A stretch of 64,000 bases of DNA from CBDAPU01 sp965198875 (GCA_965198875.1 CBDAPU010000001.1:124001-188000), one strand, 5' to 3'; counted from the stretch's first letter, positions 17,440 through 26,678 are shown. Numbers and translations are program-made. The notes: a model not told the origin generated them from the sequence alone.

Positions 17440-19053
17440 TTAAATCAGTATTTGAAAAAGCCACAGGGCAACAATACATAAAATGAAGTAGAGCAATAAG
17501 TAATAGCTGGCCTTGTCGACTTTACCTGGCGCCACATACCAGCCATCCTGCATTAGTTCACGATTCTCCCGAGCAAACAAGGCCTGTTGACCCTGCACGG
17601 TATAAGGATGATATTCCGTTTGATAACCATCCAGCAGAATACTGGCGCCCCATCCTGCGATGATACTGACAGCACCACCAAACACACAATACCAGGGCCA
17701 GGCAACATCTGCGTAAACTTCCACGTACCAAAGGCTGAAAAATCCGGCGATGATGCCGATTAACAAACCCTTTTCCGTTGTATGCCTGGAATAAAAACCC
17801 AGTATATAAGAGCTTAATTTCGCACCAACAAGAAATGAACCGATTTTACTCAACACTTCCAGGACTGAGCCATCGCTTTTAGTAAAGGCGATCGCAGGTA
17901 GCACAATTAACACCGCCCATAGTAAAGTCAGCAAACGCGATATCTTCAAATAGTGCCCTGGTGAGCCATCCTGCTGCATAAATTTCTGGTAGAAATCTAC
18001 CGTTGTTACCGTTGCCATTGAGTTCAGGCTGGAGTCAAGGCTGGACATGGCAGCCGCCACAATGGCGGCGGTGACAATACCCATAAGACCGGGAACGCCG
18101 ATTTGTGCGACGAAGTTGAGAACGATAGTGTTCTCATTATCAAACTCGCGACCACCATAATAACTATGAAACAGGATCCCGATCAGAAAGAAAAAGACAA
18201 AAACAATAAAAGCGAGGTATCCCATCATGATATAAGCCTTCTTTGCATCGCCCAGGGTTTTTGCCGTTAAGGTGCGCTGTACCATCATCTGATTCACGCC
18301 ATAAACTGTGACATGATAAATCGACATGGCGATAACGCCTGTCCAGACGGTTGCCACAACAGAAGGATCCATAGAAAAGTTGAACGGATCTGTCTTCCCT
18401 GTCGCCTTTAAGTCACTCAAAGAGGCAAGAAAACCTCCCGGCAATTCGTTGATCAGCATGAACAGGATGATCAACACGCCGATAAACAGAATTGCAGACT
18501 GGATAACATCAGTCCAGATGACTGCCGATATGCCACCTAACACGGTATAGATCAATGCCACCACGGCAATGATGAGGATGGCGTGAACGACATCCATACC
18601 GGTGATAAACTGCAACACCAATGCCACGGTATAGAGCATAATGCCTGAGTAAGCAAAGTTGCCGAACAAAAATATTAGTGATATGACTGTGCGGGTAGCA
18701 GGCCCGAAACGTCGCTCCAGGTATTCATATATGGATGCAACACCGCTGTTATAAAAGAAGGGCAAGAACAGGGTGATCACAAAGAATATGGTGAGCGGAT
18801 AATTCACATGGATAAAAATAACGGAGAAACCCTCGCTATACGACCACGCCGGGCCACCCAAAAATGTCAGAGCTCCAAAGTAGGTGGCGACAACCGATAC
18901 GCCAATCGCCCACCAGGGAATAGATCTATCCCCTAGATAATAATTATTGGCAGTTTTAATTCTTCTGCTAAGGAAAGCGCCGAGTAGTAATGTGCCAAGC
19001 ACATAGGCGCCGACAATAGACCAGTTGAGCAAACCAAACTCACTCATAGTCAT
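17440..19053 (-). CDS. Sodium:solute symporter (SSS family), symporter 2
   Basis: A 537-residue paralogue of symporter 1, matching it in length and landmarks: NWSIVGAYVLGTLLLGAFLS at the N-terminus, YFGALTFLGGPAWSYSEG, QSAILFIGVLIIL and AAIVAAAMSSLDSSLNSMA in the TM8 sodium-site region. It probably imports the same or a related solute. It is the last gene of a minus-strand group led by subfamily B copy 2, subfamily A copy 3 and a decayed SnoaL-type gene. No exact 14-base box lies directly upstream; transcription presumably starts before 21759. The start at 19053 yields MTMSEFG; the second ATG is also possible. Confidence 0.87.
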   Translation of the reverse strand: MTMSEFGLLNWSIVGAYVLGTLLLGAFLSRRIKTANNYYLGDRSIPWWAIGVSVVATYFGALTFLGGPAWSYSEGFSVIFIHVNYPLTIFFVITLFLPFFYNSGVASIYEYLERRFGPATRTVISLIFLFGNFAYSGIMLYTVALVLQFITGMDVVHAILIIAVVALIYTVLGGISAVIWTDVIQSAILFIGVLIILFMLINELPGGFLASLSDLKATGKTDPFNFSMDPSVVATVWTGVIAMSIYHVTVYGVNQMMVQRTLTAKTLGDAKKAYIMMGYLAFIVFVFFFLIGILFHSYYGGREFDNENTIVLNFVAQIGVPGLMGIVTAAIVAAAMSSLDSSLNSMATVTTVDFYQKFMQQDGSPGHYLKISRLLTLLWAVLIVLPAIAFTKSDGSVLEVLSKIGSFLVGAKLSSYILGFYSRHTTEKGLLIGIIAGFFSLWYVEVYADVAWPWYCVFGGAVSIIAGWGASILLDGYQTEYHPYTVQGQQALFARENRELMQDGWYVAPGKVDKASYYLLLYFILCIVALWLFQILI

Positions 19054-19121
19054 GTCAACATTTTAATCCTGTATTAGCCCACAACGATGACATGTCATCT
19101 TTCAACTTTACTTAAATGGCT

Positions 19122-19515
19122 TTATGCCAAAGGCTCGATACCCAGTTGCTTTAATAACCCAGGATTATCCATCATCACCCAGTTCTCTGAAATCTTTCCG
19201 TCTTCCTGTCAACCACAAATTAGCATAAGGCATACGTACCGGCTTACTTCTCGGCGGGATACCCATCCATTCGCCACGTTGATGATCTGTTAAAAAACCA
19301 GTTGCCGATACCCAATCCTCATTCGCAACCTTATATATCATCTTCTACATAATAACCAGGAAATGCGTTATAGAAAGGCCTTAATATCTCGTATTTAAAC
19401 CCGTCTATTCCATGTATATCTCCAAAGCCGGAGGGGCCATGCCAGATCATACCTCATGCCAAAACCGATGATATGTTCCCAGATCCTGCCCATTAAGCGC
19501 CTCATACATTTTAAG
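19122..19515 (-). pseudogene. Decayed SnoaL-like (ester cyclase) gene
   Basis: Broken SnoaL-fold gene on the minus strand between symporter 2 and subfamily A copy 3. In shifting frames it reads MYEALNGQDLGTYHRFWHE, LWHGPSGFGDIHGIDGFK, PFYNAFPGYYVEDD, ANEDWVSATGFLTDHQRG, EWMGIPPRSKPVRMPYANLW and finally ISENWVMMDNPGLLKQLGIE with a stop at 19122. At least three frame changes separate these blocks. Its motifs (W.GP.GFGD, GIPP, DGK.SENWV) define a third, single-domain subfamily distinct from A and B, so the island once held a larger set of these proteins. The rest of the 19054-19579 gap shows no other gene. Confidence 0.65.
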
Positions 19516-19579
19516 TATCAGTTTGATATTGTCTTGTGCTTATGATTAATATTCTTTATCTCCCCTTTAATCTTTTTGT

Positions 19580-20587
19580 TCATTCACATCGGTTAATATC
19601 TCGCATTCTCTCGAGAACATCCAGGCCCTGCTGTTTCAAAAAATAAATCAGATCGATAAATATCCAGTTCTCGGCAAGTTTATCGCCTTCACGCCGGTAG
19701 ATATCAACAACACGCATTTCCGAGCGCACGCTGGATGCCGGAAGCCCCATAAAACCCCCGGTTGGTTTCGCTGACAGGTTTGCCCAGCCGAACCAGCCGG
19801 CAAAACTGCCCTCGGCAAGGCGACAAATATGACCATTGAATTTGATACTATCCAGACCCTGGCTAAACGGCCCCTGATGTTGTTCCTCATACCTCTCTAT
19901 GGTATAGGTCGCACCGATCCCCGCCGGCCCAAACCAGAGCATATCGTTGTGCCAGGTTTGGGCGAGTTCATCCTGAGTTGAGTTAAATCTTTCTGTGCTT
20001 GTCAGGTCATCACACATCCGCTTGATCAGCGCCAGAGTTTTAGCCCCTTCTGCCGGAGCCTGGTGAGCAAAGAGCAAGCCATCATGGGTGCGTGGTCCGG
20101 GAGTGATGATGGCGGCGCCTGTCTGTAGTGGTAGCGGACTTAAACCGGCCTGCTGCATAATACTGATAATGTCGCAGAATAAAGCAGTCTCGCTGATCTT
20201 TCCGTCAGTAATTCGATTGAACTCGGCATAACGCAGGAACCCCATTTTTCCTGTAGATGGAATACCAAGCCAGTCCTTGTCGAACAGACCCAGTAAATGT
20301 CCCATGGAGCAAACCCACTCACTGGAAAAATTGTCCACATCATTTAATCCCGCCATGAAAATATCCTGACGCCTCTGTATCGCCGTGAATGATTCTCGGA
20401 ACGGCTTCCAGAATACATCTGCTACGGCATTTGCACCCTGCTGTTCGTAGAACGGATGCATACCCCGCCAGTAATAATCGCGCGTGGTATAGCGCTTTAG
20501 TACTTCAGCAATATCATTTTCCTGTGCCGCATCCAGCTCATCGTAATACTGTCTTACCAGGGCCTTGCTATTTTGAAAATTAGTCAT
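19580..20587 (-). CDS. Double SnoaL/NTF2-fold protein, subfamily A, copy 3
   Basis: A 335-residue protein with two SnoaL-like halves. Half 1 has YYWRGMHPFYEQQGANAV, MGHLLGLF and DWLGIPSTGKMGFLRYAEF; half 2 has LWFGPAGIGATYTIERYE, HQGPF, GFMGLPASSVRSEMRVVDIY and ENWIFID. Compared with copies 1 and 2 it lacks the conserved FPDR block in half 2 (it reads GLDSIKFNG), so that half may have diverged in function. It lies 14 bases after the subfamily B gene, in one transcript. The local sequence looks more A/T-rich than the gcv region, consistent with separate acquisition. Confidence 0.75.
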   Translation of the reverse strand: MTNFQNSKALVRQYYDELDAAQENDIAEVLKRYTTRDYYWRGMHPFYEQQGANAVADVFWKPFRESFTAIQRRQDIFMAGLNDVDNFSSEWVCSMGHLLGLFDKDWLGIPSTGKMGFLRYAEFNRITDGKISETALFCDIISIMQQAGLSPLPLQTGAAIITPGPRTHDGLLFAHQAPAEGAKTLALIKRMCDDLTSTERFNSTQDELAQTWHNDMLWFGPAGIGATYTIERYEEQHQGPFSQGLDSIKFNGHICRLAEGSFAGWFGWANLSAKPTGGFMGLPASSVRSEMRVVDIYRREGDKLAENWIFIDLIYFLKQQGLDVLERMRDINRCE

Positions 20588-20601
20588 GGTTTTTTACTCA
20601 A

Positions 20602-21759
20602 TTAACTACGCGCAACAGCGATCTGCATCATGACATCGAGTTCATTAAACAACATCCATTCCTTAACGATATATCCGTTGGTGATCTGATGTTGCGTGAT
20701 CCCCCAGATCTGGACTTCACAACCTGTAGGTACGCCATAAATGCCTGCGCCTGTATGCGTACCTATGGCACTCCAGCGCTCCGATGTCAGATACCCCTGC
20801 TCGTCATTGCCCATCCAGTAAACCTCATCAACCTGCAGTTTTAGATCCGGAAAAGCGCTTATCAATGATAAAAGAAATCCCTGGTAAGATTTGTGTCCGG
20901 TAAAAGTCCGGTTAGTTGGCCCATGAAATCCAAAGTTTGGATCATAACTATCCACCAGCGCTGCATAGTCCCGACTGTTCCAAAGCCTATTGAAGTTTTC
21001 ACGGGTGAATGCATCCACATCAAAACCTGAAACCGGGGAACTGATGGATATTGCCTGCACGGGACTCGCCGCACAACGTAATTCCTGCCACGTTACCCTA
21101 TCCCTCGGCCAGCCGGCAGGTGCCTCCCTGATCATCCTGGTAACTATCTCATCCAGATCATGACCGAGTTGCAACAACATACTTGAGTTGTTGTATAAAA
21201 CATGTTCAAGAAAAATCACATTGTCCAAAGCAACACAGTTAGCAATGACTAATACGTCAACATGCCTGTTGGTAGCGAGACCATATTTACTGTCGCCGTC
21301 GTTTGTTCCGCGGATGATGGTACGATGTGATGTGTGATACCCCACTTCATCATCGCCAGCCCAGATAATCTCATCGGCAAGCAACTTAATATCAGAGAAC
21401 GCGCCAGTTGTATGGTAGGTGTCCACGATGATTTTTTTATTTCCTGATTGCAGGCCATAATCGTCATAGACTTGGGATGTCTCCGAGTATGTGTTGCCGA
21501 TATACTCAACATCTCGCTCTTCCCAGATTTTGAATGTAATACGCACAATATAATCGATAATATTCCGGTAAGTCCCCTCAAAACCAGACATAGACTGCCT
21601 GGGGCCAAAATCATCCGGTATACGTTTTTCACTATCGGTAAAACCACCACCGAAACCAGTACGGCCAGCATAAGCATCCAGTGAAATATTGTAATCAGTT
21701 GGCATATGTTCTCGCGCTAATGGCTCAGCCGTCTTTTTAGCAATCATGTTTGATTCCAT
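20602..21759 (-). CDS. Double SnoaL/NTF2-fold protein, subfamily B, copy 2, N-terminally extended
   Basis: A 385-residue relative of the gene at 12628. Half 1 has TFKIWEERDVEYIGNTYS, YHTSHRTIIRG and EHVLYNNSSMLLQLG; half 2 has LWNSRDYAALVDSYDPNF, GPTNRTFTGHKSYQGFL, ISAFPDLKLQVDEVYWMG and KEWMLFNELDVMMQ. About 55 extra residues before the first fold (MESNMIAKK to GFEGTYRN) are absent from copy 1 and have no signal-peptide character. First gene of the minus-strand group B-A-(decayed C)-symporter 2. A degenerate 14-base box lies 182 bases upstream in the right orientation. Confidence 0.75.
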   Translation of the reverse strand: MESNMIAKKTAEPLAREHMPTDYNISLDAYAGRTGFGGGFTDSEKRIPDDFGPRQSMSGFEGTYRNIIDYIVRITFKIWEERDVEYIGNTYSETSQVYDDYGLQSGNKKIIVDTYHTTGAFSDIKLLADEIIWAGDDEVGYHTSHRTIIRGTNDGDSKYGLATNRHVDVLVIANCVALDNVIFLEHVLYNNSSMLLQLGHDLDEIVTRMIREAPAGWPRDRVTWQELRCAASPVQAISISSPVSGFDVDAFTRENFNRLWNSRDYAALVDSYDPNFGFHGPTNRTFTGHKSYQGFLLSLISAFPDLKLQVDEVYWMGNDEQGYLTSERWSAIGTHTGAGIYGVPTGCEVQIWGITQHQITNGYIVKEWMLFNELDVMMQIAVARS

Positions 21760-21820
21760 AAGGTTTGCATATAGATAAGGAAGCCCCGTAATCAGTACAT
21801 CTCTGCGCCACTTCTCATTG

Positions 21821-21836
21821 TTTCCTGTGGTACATG
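21821..21836 (+). promoter_or_regulatory. Second shared motif, copy near subfamily B copy 2
   Basis: TTTCCTGTGGTACATG, 14 of 16 bases identical to the start of the copy at 22169. It lies 62 bases before the start codon of the left gene. Function unknown. Confidence 0.3.
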
Positions 21837-21941
21837 TCCTGAGTTAAGTGTAACGAACGCGTTGCCCTATTTCTTCCTGACCAAATGAGACGGCTAAGGG
21901 CCATGTACGGGATTATCCATCATTTAATGGGGATGATAATG

Positions 21942-21955
21942 TACTTGCGATGCAA
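21942..21955 (-). promoter_or_regulatory. Degenerate island box (TTGCATCGCAAGTA)
   Basis: Minus-strand sequence matches the box at both ends (TTGCAT and AAGTA) but differs at three central bases. Orientation is toward subfamily B copy 2, 182 bases away. The changed core may mean a non-functional or weaker site. Confidence 0.35.
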
Positions 21956-22109
21956 AAATAATTCAAAAAATCATAATATCATTCAATAGAGGGTAGATCA
22001 TCCAAAATGATACCCTAAAGTGAAAGCTATTTATTTAATTGAATATCTCAAAGCGTTAAATTGATTATTTTACTTTATATCGTGAACATATCCTTGAGAT
22101 ATTTTTATT

Positions 22110-22123
22110 TTGCATTCGAAGTA
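22110..22123 (+). promoter_or_regulatory. Island box 4 (TTGCATTCGAAGTA)
   Basis: Exact copy on the plus strand, about 128 bases before the preferred amidohydrolase start and oriented toward it. Confidence 0.7.
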
Positions 22124-22166
22124 TAAAAACCGTGCTTTTATCTAAGGATAAGTCTGATTAATTCAG

Positions 22167-22190
22167 AATTTCCTGTGGTACAGGGATGCA
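22167..22190 (+). promoter_or_regulatory. Second shared motif, copy after box 4
   Basis: AATTTCCTGTGGTACAGGG followed by ATGCA. It contains the inverted repeat CCTGT-GGT-ACAGG and so could be a dimeric regulator site. It is 43 bases after box 4. A near copy is at 21821 and an inverted one at 13925. Confidence 0.35.
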
Positions 22191-22251
22191 TCGTCTTTAA
22201 GACAAGTCACGGATGGGCTTGTTCAGGGCTTCCTTAATGTCGGGTTCGCAT

Positions 22252-23163
22252 ATGCAGGATATTGATTTCATCATTGACGCCCATCATCACCTCTGGGACT
22301 TGCAGGCTTGTCACTATCCGTGGTTAATGGCCAAGGGGGTTAAGCGCTTTTTTGGTGATCCGACCCCTATTCAAAAAAATTATTTGATAGAGGATTTTTT
22401 TGCTGACACAGGAAACCTGCCTGTCACTGGCTCAGTGCATATTCAAGTAGGGGTTAAGGAGAACCAGGCCCTGGATGAGACGCTCTGGCTGCAATCTGTC
22501 GCCGACTCGAAAACAGGCGGGGGTTTTCCCCAGGCTATTGTGGCGTTCTGTGATCTGTCGGCGGATGATGCACTAGCCCAAATAGAGGAACACCGAATCT
22601 GTCCTAACCTGCGAGGCATTCGGCAGATCATCGGTCGCTCACCGAAGGAAGACCGGCATACCCATAGCCGCGCCCTGATCGATGATACTACCTGGAGGGA
22701 AAACCTGTGCCGTCTGGCGGATCATGGATTGGCCTTTGATCTGCAACTCATTCCTGAGTACATGGGCGCTGCCTATGGAGTTTTGCGTAAGGTTGCCGAT
22801 ACTCACATTGCGCTGTGTCATTGCGGCTCGCCGTTTGATCAGAGCAAGGCGGCGCTGGATTTCTGGAAAAAGGAAATAAAGAAACTGGCGCAACTGCCGA
22901 ACGTTTTCTGCAAGCTCTCCGGCTTTGGCATGTTTGACCATCACTGGTCAAGCGAGAGTATCAGGCCGATTATCGACACTGTGATTGAGGTCTTTACCCC
23001 CGAGCGTTGCATGTTCGGCTCCAATTTCCCCGTGGATAAACTCTATAGCGATTATCAAAGACTTTGGCATGCCTATTCTGAAATCACCCATGCACTCAGT
23101 AATGATGAGAAGCATGCCCTGTTCTTCGCAACGGCCAATGAATTTTATTCATTAAACCTGTAA
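22252..23163 (+). CDS. Amidohydrolase family 2 (TIM-barrel lactonase/decarboxylase-like)
   Basis: Metal-dependent hydrolase of the amidohydrolase-2 family, which includes lactonases such as 4-sulfomuconolactone and pyrone dicarboxylate hydrolases and some decarboxylases. The 303-residue protein opens with the metal motif DAHHHLWD (HxH), then has NLRGIRQIIGRSP, HCGSPFDQ and a C-terminal CMFGSNFPVDKL carrying the conserved Asp. The open frame extends to 22213 and a further ATG is at 22237; I prefer 22252 because homologues begin just before the HxH strand. It transcribes alone, toward the racemase gene. Box 4 upstream puts it in the island regulon. The substrate is unknown. Confidence 0.78.
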   Translation: MQDIDFIIDAHHHLWDLQACHYPWLMAKGVKRFFGDPTPIQKNYLIEDFFADTGNLPVTGSVHIQVGVKENQALDETLWLQSVADSKTGGGFPQAIVAFCDLSADDALAQIEEHRICPNLRGIRQIIGRSPKEDRHTHSRALIDDTTWRENLCRLADHGLAFDLQLIPEYMGAAYGVLRKVADTHIALCHCGSPFDQSKAALDFWKKEIKKLAQLPNVFCKLSGFGMFDHHWSSESIRPIIDTVIEVFTPERCMFGSNFPVDKLYSDYQRLWHAYSEITHALSNDEKHALFFATANEFYSLNL

Positions 23164-23265
23164 TGTGGGAAATTTGATCGCCTCATTATCGGCGATGGAT
23201 CAGCAGTCTGCTCTCCTGCAAGCGCCCCTAACGATCAGGATCGTAGACAAAAGCCGACGATATGA

Positions 23266-23961
23266 TTATGACAGCGCCAGCTTAACCGCTTCTTCGGCAT
23301 GGATTGTCGTCGTATCATAAAGGGGTATTGATATGTGCTCGGGCTTGATCAATAAAGCGAGCTCGGTACAAGCCAAAATCACCGCCTCAACCTCCCGGGC
23401 GATCAGATCCCTTATCACATCCAGGCAGGTTTGTCTGGATGCATCCCTGATCACGCCAAGACATAATTCTGCATAGATGATGTCGTGAATCGCTGTTTGT
23501 TGTTCGCTATCAGGGACGACTACGTTAAGGCCGAATTTTTCAATGAGCCTGCCCTTATAAAAATCCTGCTGCATAGTGAATTGAGTGCCCAGCAAGCCTA
23601 CTCGTGCAATGTTATCAGCGACTACTGCTTGCGCCGTTGCATCGGCGATATGTAAAACGGGAATGGCAATCGCCGCTTCTATTTCCTCGAACAGCTTGTG
23701 CATGGTATTTGTGCAGATGATGAGGAGATCAGCACCGCCGGCCTCTACTGATTTTGCCGCCGTGATCAGCAGCTCCGCTGCCGTATCCCATCTGCCCTGA
23801 TGTTGCAGTTTGTTAATTTCCTCAAAATCAACACTGTTTAAGATTATTTTTGCTGAGTGCAATCCCCCCAGAGTATTTTTTACTTCCCTGTTGATCGTTT
23901 TGTAATAACTTACCGTTGACTCCCAACTCATGCCGCCCAACATGCCGATGGTCTTCATCAA
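23266..23961 (-). CDS. Aspartate/glutamate racemase family protein
   Basis: Cofactor-independent racemase fold, 231 residues, starting MMKTIGMLGGMSWEST. The two catalytic cysteines are visible in LLIICTNTMHKL and VILACTELALLI. Members racemise Asp, Glu or hydantoins; some act as maleate isomerases or decarboxylases. It is the last gene of the six-gene minus-strand operon, 16 bases after the aldolase gene. Between it and the convergent amidohydrolase there is a 6-base stem (ATCGCC / GGCGAT near 23180-23200) without a T tract. Confidence 0.85.
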   Translation of the reverse strand: MMKTIGMLGGMSWESTVSYYKTINREVKNTLGGLHSAKIILNSVDFEEINKLQHQGRWDTAAELLITAAKSVEAGGADLLIICTNTMHKLFEEIEAAIAIPVLHIADATAQAVVADNIARVGLLGTQFTMQQDFYKGRLIEKFGLNVVVPDSEQQTAIHDIIYAELCLGVIRDASRQTCLDVIRDLIAREVEAVILACTELALLIKPEHISIPLYDTTTIHAEEAVKLALS

Positions 23962-23977
23962 GCGCGCCGAAATAAAG

Positions 23978-24745
23978 TCATGTTTTTAATGTTGTACACA
24001 CAGCATTGGCGCCGTTGATGATGAAGCCGTGATCGGAGCCGAGCAGGAATAATGATACGCCTTTTTCCCTCCATACCTCGGCTTCCTCCGGGGCGGAGAT
24101 GAACATGCCGATGTTTGTAGCGCTCGCCCTGCCGGCGGCACAGACCCTCTCCACAGCATCCATGACCACGCTGTCGTTGGCTGAGCCCGCCTTCAAGGCC
24201 ACCGTCAGATCAATACGGCCAACAAATAAACAATCAACACCGGCAACCGCCCCTATCTCCTCGGCCGCTTCCACGGCGGCCGGGTCTTCAATCTGCACAA
24301 TCACCGTTGTCTGCTCTTCACTATTGGCCAGGTGCTCCGGCATGGGCCTTGTGGTATAGGCGGCGGCGCGGGTGGAGCCGGCATAGCCCCTGCCCCCTTC
24401 ACCAAAATGCGCCGCGGCCACCACCGCTTCGGCTTGTGTTGCCGTGCTGACATGGGGCACGAGGACCCCTGCTGCACCACAGTCCAGGGCCTGCAGGATA
24501 TATTCAGGGGAATGGGCGGCTATCCGCACCAGTGACGGCATTTGCATTGCGCGCAGGGCATGGATCGAGCTGTCCAGTTCAAGCCGACCAAAGGGGGCAT
24601 GCTCGGCGTCCAGGCATATCACATCCAGCTCAGTCAAACCCAGCACTTCGGCGATGATGGGTGAAGGCGTCTTAACGAAGGTGCCGAGCAGGAGTTCTTT
24701 CGAGAGCAAACGCTGACGAAAGCCGCTGGCAGGGGATGCGCTCAT
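23978..24745 (-). CDS. HpcH/HpaI aldolase family protein
   Basis: Class II pyruvate-type aldolase fold of 255 residues. Typical blocks: LLLGTFVKTPSPIIAEVLG, DVICLDAEHAPFG, ALDCGAAGVLVPHVSTATQA, GGRGYAGSTR, the metal ligand region VIVQIEDPAAVEAAEEI and DCLFVGRIDLTV. Family members cleave 2-keto-4-hydroxy acids to pyruvate and an aldehyde. Here it could release a central metabolite from the island's substrate, which is inference. The start codon overlaps the upstream MetE-like gene by four bases (ATGA), so the two are translationally coupled. Confidence 0.85.
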   Translation of the reverse strand: MSASPASGFRQRLLSKELLLGTFVKTPSPIIAEVLGLTELDVICLDAEHAPFGRLELDSSIHALRAMQMPSLVRIAAHSPEYILQALDCGAAGVLVPHVSTATQAEAVVAAAHFGEGGRGYAGSTRAAAYTTRPMPEHLANSEEQTTVIVQIEDPAAVEAAEEIGAVAGVDCLFVGRIDLTVALKAGSANDSVVMDAVERVCAAGRASATNIGMFISAPEEAEVWREKGVSLFLLGSDHGFIINGANAVCTTLKT

Positions 24746-25896
24746 GCGCCCTTTTTCCAGAGTTGTGCAGAGGCCATCTGTGCGCCTGCCGCCAGGGTCG
24801 CCAGTTTGGCGTAGACGATGTCTTCATCCACAGTGCCGAAACCGGCAAAGGTGGAGAAACCACAGTCGGTGCCGGCAAGCACACGTTCACGCCCGACTAT
24901 GTCGGCAAATCGGCAGATACGTTGCGCCACCAACCGGGGATGCTCAATGAAGTTGGTTGTTGAGTCGATGACGCCGGGAATGAGTATTTTGCTCTCCGGG
25001 ATCCTGGTGTTTTCAAACACGTCCCATTCGTGGGCGTGCCGGGGGTTGGCCGATTCAAATAACAGTGCATCGGGTTTGGCTTTCAGGGCAATGGGCAATA
25101 CCATCTCCATCGGCGCATCCCGATGATGCGGCCCTTCATAATTACCCCAGCACACATGCAGGCGCATTTTATCGGACGGAATATTACGCACGGCATCGTT
25201 CAGCACATCCACATGCAGGCTGGCCAGTTCAACATAGGCTTTATCATCCTTGTCTTTGAACAGGGTATGTCGGCCAAGACCCAGATCCGGCGAGTCCAGT
25301 TGCAGCAGATAACCGGCGTCAACAATGGCTTCATACTCAGGCCGCATGGCCTCGGCCAGTGCCGCCAGATAACGCCCATGATCGGGATAATGCTGATTGG
25401 GCTGGAACAGGGCGATCACGCCGGGCGATGCGGCGTTCATGAATCCCTCGACCGGCTTATGCAAGGCGATGGCGCTGGCGAAATTTTTTAAGTCCCTTTG
25501 TAACGGCGCCCTGTCCTTAACCCTGATCTCGCCCACGCAACAGGGTCGTTTATACGTGGGTGTGCCGCCGGATTGCGCCAGACGTTGCAAAAAATCCGGA
25601 TAGTCTTCCAGGTCCCCGGGCGGTGTTCTTGGGCTGTCCCCGGCAAAACCGGTGATCCGATCTTTTATGTAAGTCGCATAACTTATCTTACTCATCTCCC
25701 CATCACTGACGACATCGACTCCGACTTCAACCTGACGCCTCACCACACCTTTAACCGCCTCGGCGATGGTGGCGTGTAATGCCGTTGCATCATTTGCCTC
25801 GCCATTTTCCCGGGCGAATATGCCGTCGGTCACTGCTTGTGATCGGGGCAGGCTGCCGACATGGGTGATCAGTATTCTATCTTTACTGGTTTTCAT
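24742..25896 (-). CDS. Cobalamin-independent methionine synthase II family protein (MetE C-terminal-like)
   Basis: A 384-residue protein matching only the catalytic C-terminal barrel of MetE. It begins with ILITHVGSLPRSQAV and has zinc-site motifs RLHVCWGNYEGPHH and LAGTDCGFSTFAG, with LLFESANPRHAHEWDVF between. Proteins of this length include epoxyalkane:coenzyme M transferase and many uncharacterised catabolic-cluster members, so thiol or methyl transfer chemistry is likely but methionine synthesis is not implied. It sits in an operon with an aldolase, hydrolase and HisD-family dehydrogenase rather than methionine genes. It starts 16 bases after the hydrolase stop. Confidence 0.82.
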   Translation of the reverse strand: MKTSKDRILITHVGSLPRSQAVTDGIFARENGEANDATALHATIAEAVKGVVRRQVEVGVDVVSDGEMSKISYATYIKDRITGFAGDSPRTPPGDLEDYPDFLQRLAQSGGTPTYKRPCCVGEIRVKDRAPLQRDLKNFASAIALHKPVEGFMNAASPGVIALFQPNQHYPDHGRYLAALAEAMRPEYEAIVDAGYLLQLDSPDLGLGRHTLFKDKDDKAYVELASLHVDVLNDAVRNIPSDKMRLHVCWGNYEGPHHRDAPMEMVLPIALKAKPDALLFESANPRHAHEWDVFENTRIPESKILIPGVIDSTTNFIEHPRLVAQRICRFADIVGRERVLAGTDCGFSTFAGFGTVDEDIVYAKLATLAAGAQMASAQLWKKGA

Positions 25897-25912
25897 GGTT
25901 ACTCTGCTATCA

Positions 25913-26623
25913 TCAAGCCGCCTGCAGCCATCTTCTCATCGCCTCATTAACCGCTTCCGGCCTCTCCATAGTGGACAGATGACCGCACTCCTCTATTAAA
26001 ACCAGCTTGCTGTTTGCAATCATTGAGGCCATTTCTTTATGGATATTGATGGGACATAATTTATCTTCTACGCCACAGAGCACCAGGGTTGGCGCAGTGA
26101 TCCCCGCTAATGTACTCCGACTCTCCACTCTACTCTTTATTGCCGCACATTGTCTTTCAAAAACCTCGACGCCTAAATCCATGGCCATCTGCATCACTGC
26201 ATCCAGTATCGCCTGATCATGTTTGTTGGCCTCGGCAAGATACAGCGGCTTGAGCGCATCGGCCACGACTTGCTGAAGCTCTCCGGCAATCGCTCTTTGT
26301 AATAGTTGATCTCTCTGCGTTGAGCGATCGGTTATATCGGCGTGATCATTGGTATCCAGCAAGGCCAGGCGGGTGATACGCTCCGGCGCCTGGCGCCATA
26401 ATTCAAACACGACAAACCCGCCCATGGACAGGCCGGCAACGGCAAATCTCTCCGGCGCCTGTTGCAGGATATGGCTCGCCATGGCGGCAATCGAGTCATA
26501 TGAAGACACATCGGCCACACTCAGCGAGCGGCAATGGGTTTGTAAGGGCTCCCATTGTGCCGACCACAGACGAGCATCACACATCATGCCCGGTATTAAG
26601 ATGAGATGTTCTTCACCACGCAT
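25913..26623 (-). CDS. Alpha/beta hydrolase
   Basis: A 236-residue serine hydrolase of the alpha/beta fold. LILIPGMMCDARLW forms the oxyanion region, the nucleophile elbow is FAVAGLSMGGFVVFELW, the acid is probably in VLCGVEDKLCP, and the catalytic histidine lies in EECGHLSTMERPEAV. No signal peptide, so it acts in the cytoplasm. It sits in the operon between lacI and the MetE-like gene, 55 bases after lacI. A role in opening an ester or lactone intermediate is inference. Confidence 0.85.
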   Translation of the reverse strand: MRGEEHLILIPGMMCDARLWSAQWEPLQTHCRSLSVADVSSYDSIAAMASHILQQAPERFAVAGLSMGGFVVFELWRQAPERITRLALLDTNDHADITDRSTQRDQLLQRAIAGELQQVVADALKPLYLAEANKHDQAILDAVMQMAMDLGVEVFERQCAAIKSRVESRSTLAGITAPTLVLCGVEDKLCPINIHKEMASMIANSKLVLIEECGHLSTMERPEAVNEAMRRWLQAA

Positions 26624-26678
26624 TTCTTTAGGGTTTTAAGAATACTTCAAATGCCGTTATTTAAGAGAAATATTTCGC

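Larger units (their letters stand above)
21760..22251. other. Divergent control region before subfamily B copy 2 and amidohydrolase
   Basis: An A/T-rich gene-free stretch that mirrors the 8481-8837 region. It holds a degenerate box toward the left gene (21942-21955), an exact box toward the right gene (22110-22123), and two direct copies of the second motif, TTTCCTGTGGTACATG (21821-21836) and TTTCCTGTGGTACAGGGATG (22169-22188). No small gene is evident. Confidence 0.5.
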
